Below are positions 52,276 to 60,716 of a DNA stretch of 64,000 nucleotides, one piece after another. Every line of letters begins with the position of its first letter. Position 1 is the stretch's first letter. The stretch comes from CAWCAW01 sp963714125. GTDB taxonomy: Bacteria > Actinomycetota > Acidimicrobiia > Acidimicrobiales > UBA8190. Made by a program: the position numbers and the translations under genes. The DNA lies in the NCBI GenBank assembly GCA_963714125.1, contig OY970234.1, forward strand, positions 2,604,001 through 2,668,000. Reading direction: 5' to 3'. Under the pieces are notes generated by a model, which was not told where the DNA came from, ran no database searches, and worked only from the letters and a program-made list of their open reading frames with translations.

Positions 52276-52351
52276 TGGAGCGGACGACGGGATTCGAACC
52301 CGCGACCCTCACCTTGGCAAGGTGATGCTCTACCAGCTGAGCCACGTCCGC
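52276..52351 (-). tRNA. tRNA-Gly (anticodon GCC)
   Basis: The minus strand folds as a complete cloverleaf: acceptor GCGGACG paired with CGTCCGC, D arm GCTC...GAGC, anticodon stem TCACC/GGTGA with loop TTGCCAA (anticodon GCC), T arm CGGGTTCGAATCCCG, and encoded CCA at 52276-52278. Length is 76 nt. Its 3' half is the source of three displaced copies to the left, making it the attachment gene of the island. Confidence 0.97.
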
Positions 52352-52370
52352 GTACGAACCATTGTAGCCG

Positions 52371-53813
52371 TCATGCCCAGTGCCTGCCGGTACGGAGGGC
52401 CACTTTCACAAGTTCGGTGATTGATTCGGACAGCAAATCGGCGACATGGTCGACCTCTGGGACGAGCTCCCGGCACCCCAGAATCCCGAAGAACATGGTC
52501 CCCATGTAACTGAACACCGTGACATTGAGGCCGACACCTTCGACGATCGGACCCACCGGGTAGAGCGCCACCAATCGATTGCCGGCGCACCACAAGGGAT
52601 AGTCAGGCCCCGGCACATTCGATACGACGACGTTGAACAAGGGCTTCATGTGATCGAAGAGCCGAAGATTGCCCGCCACACGTGCCAGACGCGAGGAGAG
52701 AGCGGGCAGCGCCACCTGCGCCCACCGCTGCATGATGTCGCCCGACAAGACCTTGGACTGTTCCTTGGCCAGTCGTGAGCTTTCGGCTACCAGCCTCAAC
52801 CGCTCGATGGGATCGGCCACTGCTGTAGCGAGCGACACCAACATGGCCGACACCTTGTTGCCTTGCGTCCCCCGATCGGCCTCGGTACGCCCCGACACGG
52901 GAACCATGGCGACCAGTGATTCATCGACGTCTTCGCCGCGTTCGATCAAAAGGCGCCGCAATGCCCCGGCCACAGCAGCGAGCACCACGTCGTTCAACGT
53001 GCCACCAAAGGTGTTTCGCACCGTCTGCAGCTCGTCCAGTTGGGCGTGCACGAAACCCAACCGCCGGTACGACGAAATGGCTCCGTTGAGCGATGTTCGA
53101 GGAGCCGAGAACAGTGCTGGCGGCGGCGTGATGTCGTCTTCCTCTTTCAAGCGACGATTGCGCTCGGCCAGATCTCGCAACATCCCAAACGTGCGATGCA
53201 GTGTCCCCACCGTGCGCTCAGGTTGCCGTGCGATTGCGGACAGTGCCATGGCCATGAGCTCGGCCTCAGACGGCACGGGTTCGGGGTGCCAGGCACGACT
53301 CGGAGGCGCCACGAATCGAGGACCGGGTCCGAGGTCGAGGAAGGTGGCGATGGTCTCGGCTCCCGAGGCGCCGTCGATGGCGGCGTGATGAAGCTTTGAC
53401 ACCACGGCGACATGCCCAGACTCGAGGCCCTCCACCAGATGCATTTCCCACAGTGGTCGGTCCAAGTCGAGTGGTCGGCTGGCAATATCGGCCACCAACG
53501 TGGCCAACTCCCCGGGGCCCCCCGGAGCCGGAAGATTGGCGCGCCGTACGTGGTAGTCCAGGTCGAACATCGGGTCCTCGACCCACAAGGGATGATCGAG
53601 CCCGAAGGGCACCCGCACCGCCCGCCGTCGCATAAGGGGGACGAGATGGATTCGTTCCTTGATTACTTGCCGGAGCCGCTCGAATTGCACAACCGGAGGC
53701 TCCGCGGCCGACTCGTCGGACGGCTCGAAAACCATGACGGCGGAGATGTGCATATGCATGCGGTCCGTCTCCATGGCCAAAAACGCGGCATCAAGCCCGT
53801 TCAGTCGTTCCAC
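52371..53813 (-). CDS. Wax ester synthase/diacylglycerol acyltransferase (WS/DGAT)
   Basis: The GTG at 53813, just after the dUTPase stop, gives the standard family start (V/M)ERLNGLDAAFLAMET; upstream GTG 53831 is also possible. The condensing-type active site HHAAIDG and the second motif NVPGPDYPLW are present, with a total of 480 residues. It joins acyl-CoA to fatty alcohols or diacylglycerol to form storage lipid at the membrane or lipid body. It is probably transcribed with dut. Confidence 0.92.
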   Translation of the reverse strand: MERLNGLDAAFLAMETDRMHMHISAVMVFEPSDESAAEPPVVQFERLRQVIKERIHLVPLMRRRAVRVPFGLDHPLWVEDPMFDLDYHVRRANLPAPGGPGELATLVADIASRPLDLDRPLWEMHLVEGLESGHVAVVSKLHHAAIDGASGAETIATFLDLGPGPRFVAPPSRAWHPEPVPSEAELMAMALSAIARQPERTVGTLHRTFGMLRDLAERNRRLKEEDDITPPPALFSAPRTSLNGAISSYRRLGFVHAQLDELQTVRNTFGGTLNDVVLAAVAGALRRLLIERGEDVDESLVAMVPVSGRTEADRGTQGNKVSAMLVSLATAVADPIERLRLVAESSRLAKEQSKVLSGDIMQRWAQVALPALSSRLARVAGNLRLFDHMKPLFNVVVSNVPGPDYPLWCAGNRLVALYPVGPIVEGVGLNVTVFSYMGTMFFGILGCRELVPEVDHVADLLSESITELVKVALRTGRHWA

Positions 53814-53814
53814 G

Positions 53815-54258
53815 TCACCTGCCAGTGTGACCGAAGCCGCCCACACCGCGCTCGGTATCGGTCAAATCGTCAGGCAGTACTTCGACGAAGTCGGCTTCCT
53901 CCACCGCCTGGATCACCAGCTGGGCAATGCGGTCACCACGTCGCACCTCGTAGGCGCTATGCGGATCAGTGTTGACGAGGATGACTCGCAGCTCGTCGCG
54001 ATAGCCGGCATCGATCAGACCGGGGGTATTCAGGCAGGTCACGCCATGGCGCAGGGCCAAGCCGCTTCTCGGCTGGACGAATCCGGCGTACCCGGGCGGA
54101 ATGGCCACGGCCACGCCGGTGGGAACGAGGGCGCGACCCCCGCCGGGCTCAAGGGTGGCGTCCTCACGTGCGAACAAGTCGGCGCCGGCATCCCCGGGAT
54201 GTGCGTAAGAGGGCAGCGGCAGGTCGGCGTCGAGCCGGACGAGAGGTACCTCGAGCAC
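53815..54258 (-). CDS. dut: dUTP diphosphatase
   Basis: The 147-residue trimeric dUTPase has all five motifs: HPGDAGADL (1), PRSGLAL (2), NTPGLIDAGYRDELRVILVN (3, with catalytic Asp and Tyr), RRGDRIAQLVI (4) and RGVGGFGHTG (5, C-terminal arm). It hydrolyses dUTP to dUMP, keeping uracil out of DNA. The GTG start is divergent from the oligoribonuclease gene. Its stop is adjacent to the WS/DGAT start. Confidence 0.96.
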   Translation of the reverse strand: MLEVPLVRLDADLPLPSYAHPGDAGADLFAREDATLEPGGGRALVPTGVAVAIPPGYAGFVQPRSGLALRHGVTCLNTPGLIDAGYRDELRVILVNTDPHSAYEVRRGDRIAQLVIQAVEEADFVEVLPDDLTDTERGVGGFGHTGR

Positions 54259-54325
54259 CGAGTGACCCTAGCGCGAGGACTCCAGGCCCTCGGTGGAGTC
54301 GCGCTGCCCCAGTAGCATCCCCGTC

Positions 54326-54883
54326 GTGCTCGCCTGGATGGACCTTGAGATGACCGGCCTCGACCCGGGGCGCCACACCATCGTCGAGATCGCCACCCTG
54401 ATCACAGACGACGATCTGAATGTGGTGGCCGAGGGTCCCGATCTCGTCGTCCATGCCACATCGGACCAGCTCGCCGCCATGGAGCCGATCGTGCGCGACA
54501 TGCACACCAAATCCGGCCTCCTGGCTGCCATCGAGTCGTCGCCCCTGACACTGGAGGAGGCCGGACGCCAAACCTTGGCCTTTTTGCAGACGCACGTGCC
54601 CGAACGCGCCACGGTGCCGCTGTGTGGCAACTCCATCGGCACCGATCGACGGTTCCTCGCTGCCTACCTTCCCCAGATCGAGGAGTGGCTGCATTACCGG
54701 TCGGTGGATGTATCGACGGTGAAGGAGCTGTGCCGCCGGTGGTATCCATCGGTCCTGGCCGGAGCCCCGCCCAAAAAGACCGCGCACCGCGCTCTGGACG
54801 ACATTCGGGAATCCGTGGCCGAGCTGCACTACTACCGGCAGACCATTTTCGTCCCACGGCTGCGCGTTGAGAAAGCAGAGTGA
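54326..54883 (+). CDS. orn: Oligoribonuclease
   Basis: The DEDDh exonuclease begins VLAWMDLEMTGLDPGRHTIVEIATLITDDDL (Asp and Glu of ExoI), has GNSIGTDRRFL (ExoII Asp), and KKTAHRALDDIRES (ExoIII His and Asp). GTG 54326 gives 185 residues, close to the family length; a GTG 33 nt upstream is possible. It degrades 2-5 nt RNA and linear dinucleotides from cyclic-di-nucleotide turnover. Its stop overlaps the next gene. Confidence 0.95.
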   Translation: MLAWMDLEMTGLDPGRHTIVEIATLITDDDLNVVAEGPDLVVHATSDQLAAMEPIVRDMHTKSGLLAAIESSPLTLEEAGRQTLAFLQTHVPERATVPLCGNSIGTDRRFLAAYLPQIEEWLHYRSVDVSTVKELCRRWYPSVLAGAPPKKTAHRALDDIRESVAELHYYRQTIFVPRLRVEKAE

Positions 54884-55944
54884 CGGGCATGCAACTGCGG
54901 ACCTTGGGACGAACCGGCATTCGGGTCTCCCCCCTATGCCTGGGGGCGATGATGTTCGGCGCCTGGGGGAACACCGATCACGACGACTGCATCCGTATCA
55001 TTCACGCTGCGTTAGACGCCGGCATCAACTTCGTCGACACCGCCGACATCTACTCGGCGGGAGAATCCGAAGAGATCGTGGCCAAGGCTCTGTCGGGAGG
55101 ACGCCGAGACAACGTCGTGCTGGCCACGAAGTTCCACGCGCCTATGGGTGCCGATGCCAACATGGCCGGCAACTCCCGCCGTTGGATCATGCGCGAGGTA
55201 GAGAACAGCCTGCGCCGACTCCGTACGGACTGGATCGACCTCTACCAGGTCCATCGGCCCGATCCCACCTGCGATATCGACGAAACCCTGGGGGCGCTGT
55301 CGGATCTCGTCCACCAAGGCAAGGTGCGAGTCATCGGAAGCTCCACCTTCCCCGCCGAGCTGGTGGTCGAGGCCCAGTGGACAGCACAACGTCGGGGGCG
55401 TGAGCGATTCGTCTGCGAGCAGCCTCCGTATTCGATCGTGGCTCGTGCCGCCGAAACCGCCCTCCTTCCCACCTGTCAGCGCCACGACATGGGGGTCATC
55501 GTGTGGAGCCCGCTCAATGGCGGGCTCCTCACCGGGCGCTACCGGCAAAATGCCCCGCTGCCTGAAGGTGGACGGGCCAGCCGCGCCCCCGATCGTTACG
55601 ACCCATCGCTTCCCGCCGTGGCGGCCAAGCTCGCCGCCGTTGAGGAACTCGTGACGCTCAGTGAAGACCTGGGGGTCGCACTCACCCATATGGCGTTGGC
55701 CTTCACCCTGACCCACCCGGCGGTCACCGCCGCCATCATCGGGCCCCGCACCATGGAGCAGATGCTCGACACCCTGGGATCGGTCGAGGTGCGCCTGAGC
55801 GATGATGCCCTTGATCGGATCGACGCCATCGTGGCCCCGGGTGTCACCATCGACCCCAGTGACGCGGGTTGGAACCCACCGTGGATCGCCGACGCGTGGC
55901 GACGCCGTCGCCCGGAGTCCACACGAGCCGCGTCGCGGCCGTAG
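54880..55944 (+). CDS. Aldo/keto reductase
   Basis: The 354-residue TIM barrel shows the AKR tetrad: Asp and Tyr in NFVDTADIYSAGESE, Lys in VLATKFHAP and His in YQVHRPDP. The NADPH-binding C-terminus AAIIGPRTMEQMLDTLG is also typical. The GTG start overlaps the orn TGA (GTGA); an ATG 9 nt inside is an alternative. It reduces carbonyls or opens sugar-like rings; the substrate is unknown. It may be co-transcribed with orn and the synthetase that follows. Confidence 0.9.
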   Translation: MTGMQLRTLGRTGIRVSPLCLGAMMFGAWGNTDHDDCIRIIHAALDAGINFVDTADIYSAGESEEIVAKALSGGRRDNVVLATKFHAPMGADANMAGNSRRWIMREVENSLRRLRTDWIDLYQVHRPDPTCDIDETLGALSDLVHQGKVRVIGSSTFPAELVVEAQWTAQRRGRERFVCEQPPYSIVARAAETALLPTCQRHDMGVIVWSPLNGGLLTGRYRQNAPLPEGGRASRAPDRYDPSLPAVAAKLAAVEELVTLSEDLGVALTHMALAFTLTHPAVTAAIIGPRTMEQMLDTLGSVEVRLSDDALDRIDAIVAPGVTIDPSDAGWNPPWIADAWRRRRPESTRAASRP

Positions 55945-55968
55945 TCGAACGCATCGAAGGACAGTCCG

Positions 55969-57753
55969 ATGGCAGATACGACCACGTCGACCACGCCGAC
56001 CGCGTCGATCCAGCAGGTCACTAGCCAGCTCACCGCTCCGGGACAGCCCTTCGAGATGGAGGAGATCCTGATTCGTGGCGTTCCCACCCGCGTGTGGAAG
56101 AACGCTCCAGATGACCTCAAAGCGGTGCTCGACCTGTCCCGCAGCCACGGTGAGAAGGACTATCTGGTCTATGAGGACGAACGCACCACCTTCGAAAGCC
56201 ACTACCGGATCGCGGCGGCCATCAGCCGAGGACTCGCTCGTCGTTTCGGCCTGCAAAAAGGCGAGCGAGTCACCATCGCCATGCGCAACCTGCCGGAGTG
56301 GGCCATGGCCTTTTGGGGGACAGTCGCCACCGGGGCCGTCGTCGTTCCGCTCAACGCGTGGTGGACGGGTGCCGAGCTTCACTACGGCCTCAAAGACTCG
56401 GGCACGGCCATCGCCTTCGTCGATGCCGAGCGCCTGGCGCGACTGCGGCCTCATCTCGGCGACCTCCCAGGCTTGCGGGGGGTGGTGGTGACCCACGAAG
56501 ACCGGACCGAAGCGACCTCCGAGACCGGCGACGCCGTGCCCGTTATGTCTTTCGCCGACCTCATGGGCGAGGTGTCATCCGAAGCGAGCTTTCCCGAAGT
56601 CGCCATCGAGCCCGACGACGACTGCTCCATCTTCTATACCTCGGGGACAACCGGGAAACCCAAGGGGGCCGTTGGGTCGCATCGCAATATGTGCACGAAC
56701 TTGATGAGTCTGTTTTTCGTCAACTCCCGGTCAGCTGCCCTACGCCCCAAGCCCGAGGGCCCCAAGCCTGAGGGCGAGAAGCCCGCATATCTCGGCTCCA
56801 ACTCGTATCTCCTGTCGGTGCCGTTATTTCACGCCACGGGATGTCATTCCACGCTCGTGGCTAATACGGCGGCGGGCAACAAGCTCGTGATGATGCACCA
56901 CTGGGATCCCGAACGCGCCTTGGAACTCATCGAACGTGAGCACATCACCACCTTCGGGGGCGTGCCCGCCATGGTGATGCAAGTGATCGACAGTCCCAGT
57001 TTCGCCCAGCGCGACACTTCGTCGGTACGCGCCGTCGCCTACGGCGGAGCACCGGCGCCTCCTGATCTCGTCCGCCGAATCAAAGAGCACTTTCCGGTGA
57101 GTGCTCCGTCCAACGGCTACGGGCTGACCGAGACGTCGTCGGTGACGACCATCAACAGCGGCGACGACTACGTGCGCAAGCCCGACAGCGTGGGGCCTCC
57201 CGTACCCGTGTGCGAGGCACGCATCGTGCCCGACGGCTACGCCAGCGACCCCACTGCACTTCACCCGAGCGGGCCGGACGACATCGGGGAGCTATGGATC
57301 AAAGGACCCAATGTGGTGCGCGGCTACTGGAATAAGCCAGCCGAGACTGACGCCTCGTTCACCGCCGGCTGGTTGCATTCGGGCGATGTGGCCCGCATCG
57401 ACGAGGAGGGTTTCATCTATATCGTCGACCGGGCCAAGGACATGGTGATCCGCGGTGGCGAGAATGTGTACTGCGTCGAGGTGGAGTCGGTCCTCTTCGA
57501 ACATCCCGCCGTGGCCGACGTGGCCGTGATCGGCGTGCCCCATGACATCCTCGGCGAAGAGGTTGGTGCCGCCGTCGTGCTCCGTGCGGGGGCCGGTGTC
57601 ACCGCCGAGGAGCTGTCCCGTTTCGTGCGCCAACACCTGGCGAGCTTCAAGGTGCCCACCCATATGTGGTTCCGATCCGAACCATTGCCGCGCAATCCGC
57701 AGGGCAAGGTGCTCAAGCGCGAGCTGCGCGAGAGCCTCACCAAGGAGAGATGA
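55969..57753 (+). CDS. Long/medium-chain acyl-CoA synthetase (FadD-type)
   Basis: The 594-residue ANL enzyme has FYTSGTTGKPKGAVGSHRN (P-loop), NGYGLTETSS (A5), GWLHSGDVARIDEEGFIYIVDRAKDMVIRGGENVYCVEVE (A7-A8) and the C-terminal catalytic Lys in NPQGKVLKREL. It forms acyl-CoA for degradation or lipid making. It follows the AKR gene by 24 nt and precedes an SDR by 1 nt, so these three likely form one lipid-metabolism operon. A Lys/Pro/Glu-rich loop (about 258-272) is unusual. Confidence 0.9.
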   Translation: MADTTTSTTPTASIQQVTSQLTAPGQPFEMEEILIRGVPTRVWKNAPDDLKAVLDLSRSHGEKDYLVYEDERTTFESHYRIAAAISRGLARRFGLQKGERVTIAMRNLPEWAMAFWGTVATGAVVVPLNAWWTGAELHYGLKDSGTAIAFVDAERLARLRPHLGDLPGLRGVVVTHEDRTEATSETGDAVPVMSFADLMGEVSSEASFPEVAIEPDDDCSIFYTSGTTGKPKGAVGSHRNMCTNLMSLFFVNSRSAALRPKPEGPKPEGEKPAYLGSNSYLLSVPLFHATGCHSTLVANTAAGNKLVMMHHWDPERALELIEREHITTFGGVPAMVMQVIDSPSFAQRDTSSVRAVAYGGAPAPPDLVRRIKEHFPVSAPSNGYGLTETSSVTTINSGDDYVRKPDSVGPPVPVCEARIVPDGYASDPTALHPSGPDDIGELWIKGPNVVRGYWNKPAETDASFTAGWLHSGDVARIDEEGFIYIVDRAKDMVIRGGENVYCVEVESVLFEHPAVADVAVIGVPHDILGEEVGAAVVLRAGAGVTAEELSRFVRQHLASFKVPTHMWFRSEPLPRNPQGKVLKRELRESLTKER

Positions 57754-57754
57754 C

Positions 57755-58537
57755 ATGGACCTTCTCAGTGGGCATCGAGCCGTCATCACCGGTGGCGCAT
57801 CGGGTATCGGCCGCGAGGCCTGCCGCCGTTTCGCCGCCCACGGAGCCACCGTGGCCGTGCTCGACATCGACGGAGCCGGCGCCAAGGCCGTGGCCGATGA
57901 AGTGGGCGGTATCGGCTTCGAAGCCGATGTCACTGACGGAGATGGGCTGCGCGCCGTCGTGGACGATGCGGCGCGCCAGCTCGGAGGTTTGTCTCTTCTC
58001 GTCAACAATGCCGGCGGATCCACCATGGCTCCTTTGGCGCAATGGGATCTCGACGAGTGGGACCGGCTTATCCGGCTGAATCTGACCGGCGTGTTCAACG
58101 GCATGCGTGCCGGTGTGCCCCACCTGCTCGCCACCGGAGCCGGCGCCGTCGTCAACACGGCCTCCATCAGCGCCACCCGGCCGGCGGCGGGTGAAACGCC
58201 GTATTCGGCCGCCAAGGCCGGGGTGATCGCCCTGACGGCGTCAGCGGCGCTCGAATATGCACCGGGCCTGCGCGTCAACGCGGTGGCACCGGGAATGATC
58301 CGCACGGCGCTGACGGCACCGTTGCTCAATGGGCTCCCTGATGAGGTCGAGCGCTACATCCGCACCACGCCGGTAGGCCGTATTGGCGATCCCAGCGACA
58401 TCGCCGACGTGATGGTGTTCTTGTGTTCGGACCTGGCCCGATTCATCACCGGTCAGACCATCGTCGTCGATGGCGGGATGACGTTGCACGGTGCCGGCGT
58501 CGACGGGCTCTTCGACCGGTTCTTTCGAGGTAACTAA
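57755..58537 (+). CDS. Short-chain dehydrogenase/reductase
   Basis: ATG 57755 is set by GGAGAG upstream and the normal SDR start; the longer open frame is part of the previous gene region. The 260-residue protein has TGGASGIG (cofactor), NNAGG, the Ser of NTASIS and YSAAK (catalytic Tyr-Lys). ITGQTIVVDGGMTLHG is the usual end. It is a FabG/3-hydroxyacyl- or steroid-dehydrogenase-like enzyme. Tight spacing to the acyl-CoA synthetase suggests the same pathway. Confidence 0.92.
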   Translation: MDLLSGHRAVITGGASGIGREACRRFAAHGATVAVLDIDGAGAKAVADEVGGIGFEADVTDGDGLRAVVDDAARQLGGLSLLVNNAGGSTMAPLAQWDLDEWDRLIRLNLTGVFNGMRAGVPHLLATGAGAVVNTASISATRPAAGETPYSAAKAGVIALTASAALEYAPGLRVNAVAPGMIRTALTAPLLNGLPDEVERYIRTTPVGRIGDPSDIADVMVFLCSDLARFITGQTIVVDGGMTLHGAGVDGLFDRFFRGN

Positions 58538-58553
58538 GGCAAGACAGCCGACG

Positions 58554-59219
58554 TCACAGCATGCGGCGCTCGTTGGCCCATCTCGTGAGCTGGTGCCGGC
58601 TCGACAGCTGCAGCTTGTGCAACACGGCCGACACGTGGCTTTCGACCGTCTTGACGGAGATGGAGAGCTCACGTCCTACTTCTTTGTAGGCGTAGCCCCG
58701 GGCGATGAGCCGGAGTACCTGGCGCTCGCGCGGGGTGAGCAGGTCAAGCTCGGGATCAAAGGTGGGTGCCGCACCACCGGTCACGGCCGGATCGGCCGCA
58801 AAGGCGTCAAGCACGAATCCAGCCAGCCGGGGCGAGAACACGGCATCACCTTCGGCCACCCTGGTGATGGCATCGGTGAGTTCGGCACCCGAGATGGTCT
58901 TGGTCACGTACCCCCGGGCTCCGGCTCTGATGATGCCGATGACGTCTTCGGCGGCATCCGACACCGACAGGGCCAAGAAGCGGACATCGGGGTGGGAGCG
59001 GGCCACGGCCTCGATGACGGCTTGGCCGCCACCGTCGGGCATGTGCACATCCACGAGCACGACATCAGGAAGGCGCTCGCCGATGAGTTCGATGGCGGCC
59101 CCCACCTCATCGGCATCTCCGACGAACTCCACGGCATCGCCAAGCTCGGAGCGCACCCCGGCCCGAAAGAGATGGTGGTCGTCGACCAAGAACACCCGTA
59201 CCCGGTCCGACGTCGTCAC
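58554..59219 (-). CDS. NarL/LuxR-family response regulator (LiaR-like)
   Basis: The 221-residue regulator has an N-terminal receiver with acidic pair Asp13-Asp14 and phospho-acceptor Asp57 (VVLVDVHMPDG), Ser/Thr and Lys (TKT) at the usual sites. The C-terminal LuxR HTH (about 158-215) reads LTPRERQVLRLIARGYAYKEVGRELSISVKTVESHVSAVLHKL. Its ATG overlaps the stop of the kinase gene by 4 nt. It should respond to the PspC-kinase and act on envelope-stress genes. Confidence 0.95.
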   Translation of the reverse strand: MTTSDRVRVFLVDDHHLFRAGVRSELGDAVEFVGDADEVGAAIELIGERLPDVVLVDVHMPDGGGQAVIEAVARSHPDVRFLALSVSDAAEDVIGIIRAGARGYVTKTISGAELTDAITRVAEGDAVFSPRLAGFVLDAFAADPAVTGGAAPTFDPELDLLTPRERQVLRLIARGYAYKEVGRELSISVKTVESHVSAVLHKLQLSSRHQLTRWANERRML

Positions 59220-60424
59220 TGTGGCGCCCGAGCGGTCTGCCCTCGCCTCGGCATGACCAACTCGATCTCGGTTCCCTGTTGTGGTTCGCTGCGAATGGTG
59301 GCGCTCCCACCGTGACGCTGCAGGCGCGCTCTGATCGACTGGCTGATGCCTCGCCGGTCTGGTGCCACGGCGGCCGGGTCGAAACCCATGCCCCGGTCGC
59401 GCACGAAAAGCGTGACCCGCTCGGACTCCACCTCAACGAAGAGCGAGACGCTGCTCTCTCCGGACCATTTGGCGGCGTTGACCGCCGCCTCGCGCCCGGC
59501 AGTGCACAGCGCTTCGAGATCGGAGGTGAGCGGGCAGTCCCCCACCACCACCGATTCCACGGTGACACCGTGCGCGGCCTCCACGTCGCGCTCGATCACC
59601 GCGATGGCGGCCACGACGGTGGTGATGTCGCCGTCGAATGACCCGGGCGGACGACCCTCGAACAACCACGCCCGCAAGTCGCGCTCTTGAGCGCGCGCCA
59701 GACGCGTCACCTCTCGCCGGTCCCCGGCAGCGCGCTGGATGAGCGCCAACGTCTGGAGCACCGAGTCATGGACAGCGGAGGCCACATCGGCGCGCTCTTG
59801 GACGCGGACGCGCTCACGATGCTCTTCGGCCAGTTCTTTGACGACACGAGACCACCACGGCCCGAACACCACCAGGAAGCCGGCGATGACGACAGTGGCG
59901 CCGGCCAGCGCGTCGAGTACGGCACCGGTCGGGTGACGCGACGCCACCAGCGCCCCGAGCCCAGCGACAACCATGGCCGCACCTACGACGACGCGCGCCA
60001 CCGTCGTGCGTCGGCGGCGGCGACTGCGAGGGGCGTCCCCCGGCGGAGTTCGCAGGACCAGATCCCGGATATACGCCCTCTCGTCGTCTTCAGCCCCCCG
60101 CCACACCACGAGGAGGCCGCCGACTCCGAGCGAAGCCGGCCACACGAACCTCGAGATGATGCTCGTTCCGAATGCGTCCACGGTCAGACACAAGGCCAGC
60201 AGGGCGACGCCCAAGGCCAGGACCAGCGTCACGGTGCGCCGATCGGCGAAAGCACGCTGGATGATGGCCGAGTCGTCATGCGGACGAGGGATGAAGAGCC
60301 ACAACAGGACATACAGCGCCAGACCCGTTCCCCCACCGATGGTGAGCAAGACGAATACGACGCGCACCACCGTGGCGTCGAGACCCATTCGGGCGGCGAT
60401 CCCTCCGGCCACCCCTCCCACCAT
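59216..60424 (-). CDS. PspC-domain sensor histidine kinase (LiaS/DesK-like)
   Basis: From the first ATG the protein has 402 residues: a PspC domain with its two helices (to about 47), two to four more membrane helices (66-105, 145-187), and a HisKA_3 dimer domain with phospho-His219 in AVHDSVLQTL. An HATPase follows with N box AGREAAVNAAKWSG and G box RDRGMGFDP. The ATG lies inside the PspC motif (LRRSTTDRMVGGVAGG). The open frame reaches back to 60586 through a Pro-rich leader but has no ATG, GTG or TTG; see findings. It is operonic with the response regulator and divergent from a PspC/LiaF-like gene. Confidence 0.92.
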   Translation of the reverse strand: MVGGVAGGIAARMGLDATVVRVVFVLLTIGGGTGLALYVLLWLFIPRPHDDSAIIQRAFADRRTVTLVLALGVALLALCLTVDAFGTSIISRFVWPASLGVGGLLVVWRGAEDDERAYIRDLVLRTPPGDAPRSRRRRRTTVARVVVGAAMVVAGLGALVASRHPTGAVLDALAGATVVIAGFLVVFGPWWSRVVKELAEEHRERVRVQERADVASAVHDSVLQTLALIQRAAGDRREVTRLARAQERDLRAWLFEGRPPGSFDGDITTVVAAIAVIERDVEAAHGVTVESVVVGDCPLTSDLEALCTAGREAAVNAAKWSGESSVSLFVEVESERVTLFVRDRGMGFDPAAVAPDRRGISQSIRARLQRHGGSATIRSEPQQGTEIELVMPRRGQTARAPQ

Positions 60425-60716
60425 GCGATCGGTGGTGCTGCGCCGAAGGGGTCCCGCGTGTCTGGGGGCACGCCACCAGGCGCGACGGTGACGGCCGGCG
60501 GGTTCGTGGCCCGATGTCGGAGGCGAGGCCGGCGGCGGCTGCCACGGGGGTGGCTGCGGCGACGGTGGCGGGGCGGAGTCGATGATCTACCGATGATCCC
60601 ATGACCGGCTGTCATCGACCACGGGGGATGACCCCCGACGTGGGCAGGTCGTGTTCAGGGGAGATTCGGGGTCATCCCCGATGTCGCCGCGGCGCCATCG
60701 TCTTGATGATGGGGGC

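Noticed and set aside
55012..56496. 494-codon minus-strand frame over the aldo/keto reductase and synthetase
   Set aside because: Long only because of high GC; both sense genes are unmistakable.
58491..59315. 274-codon plus-strand frame over the response regulator
   Set aside because: Antisense to the receiver and LuxR domains; no ribosome site or homology.
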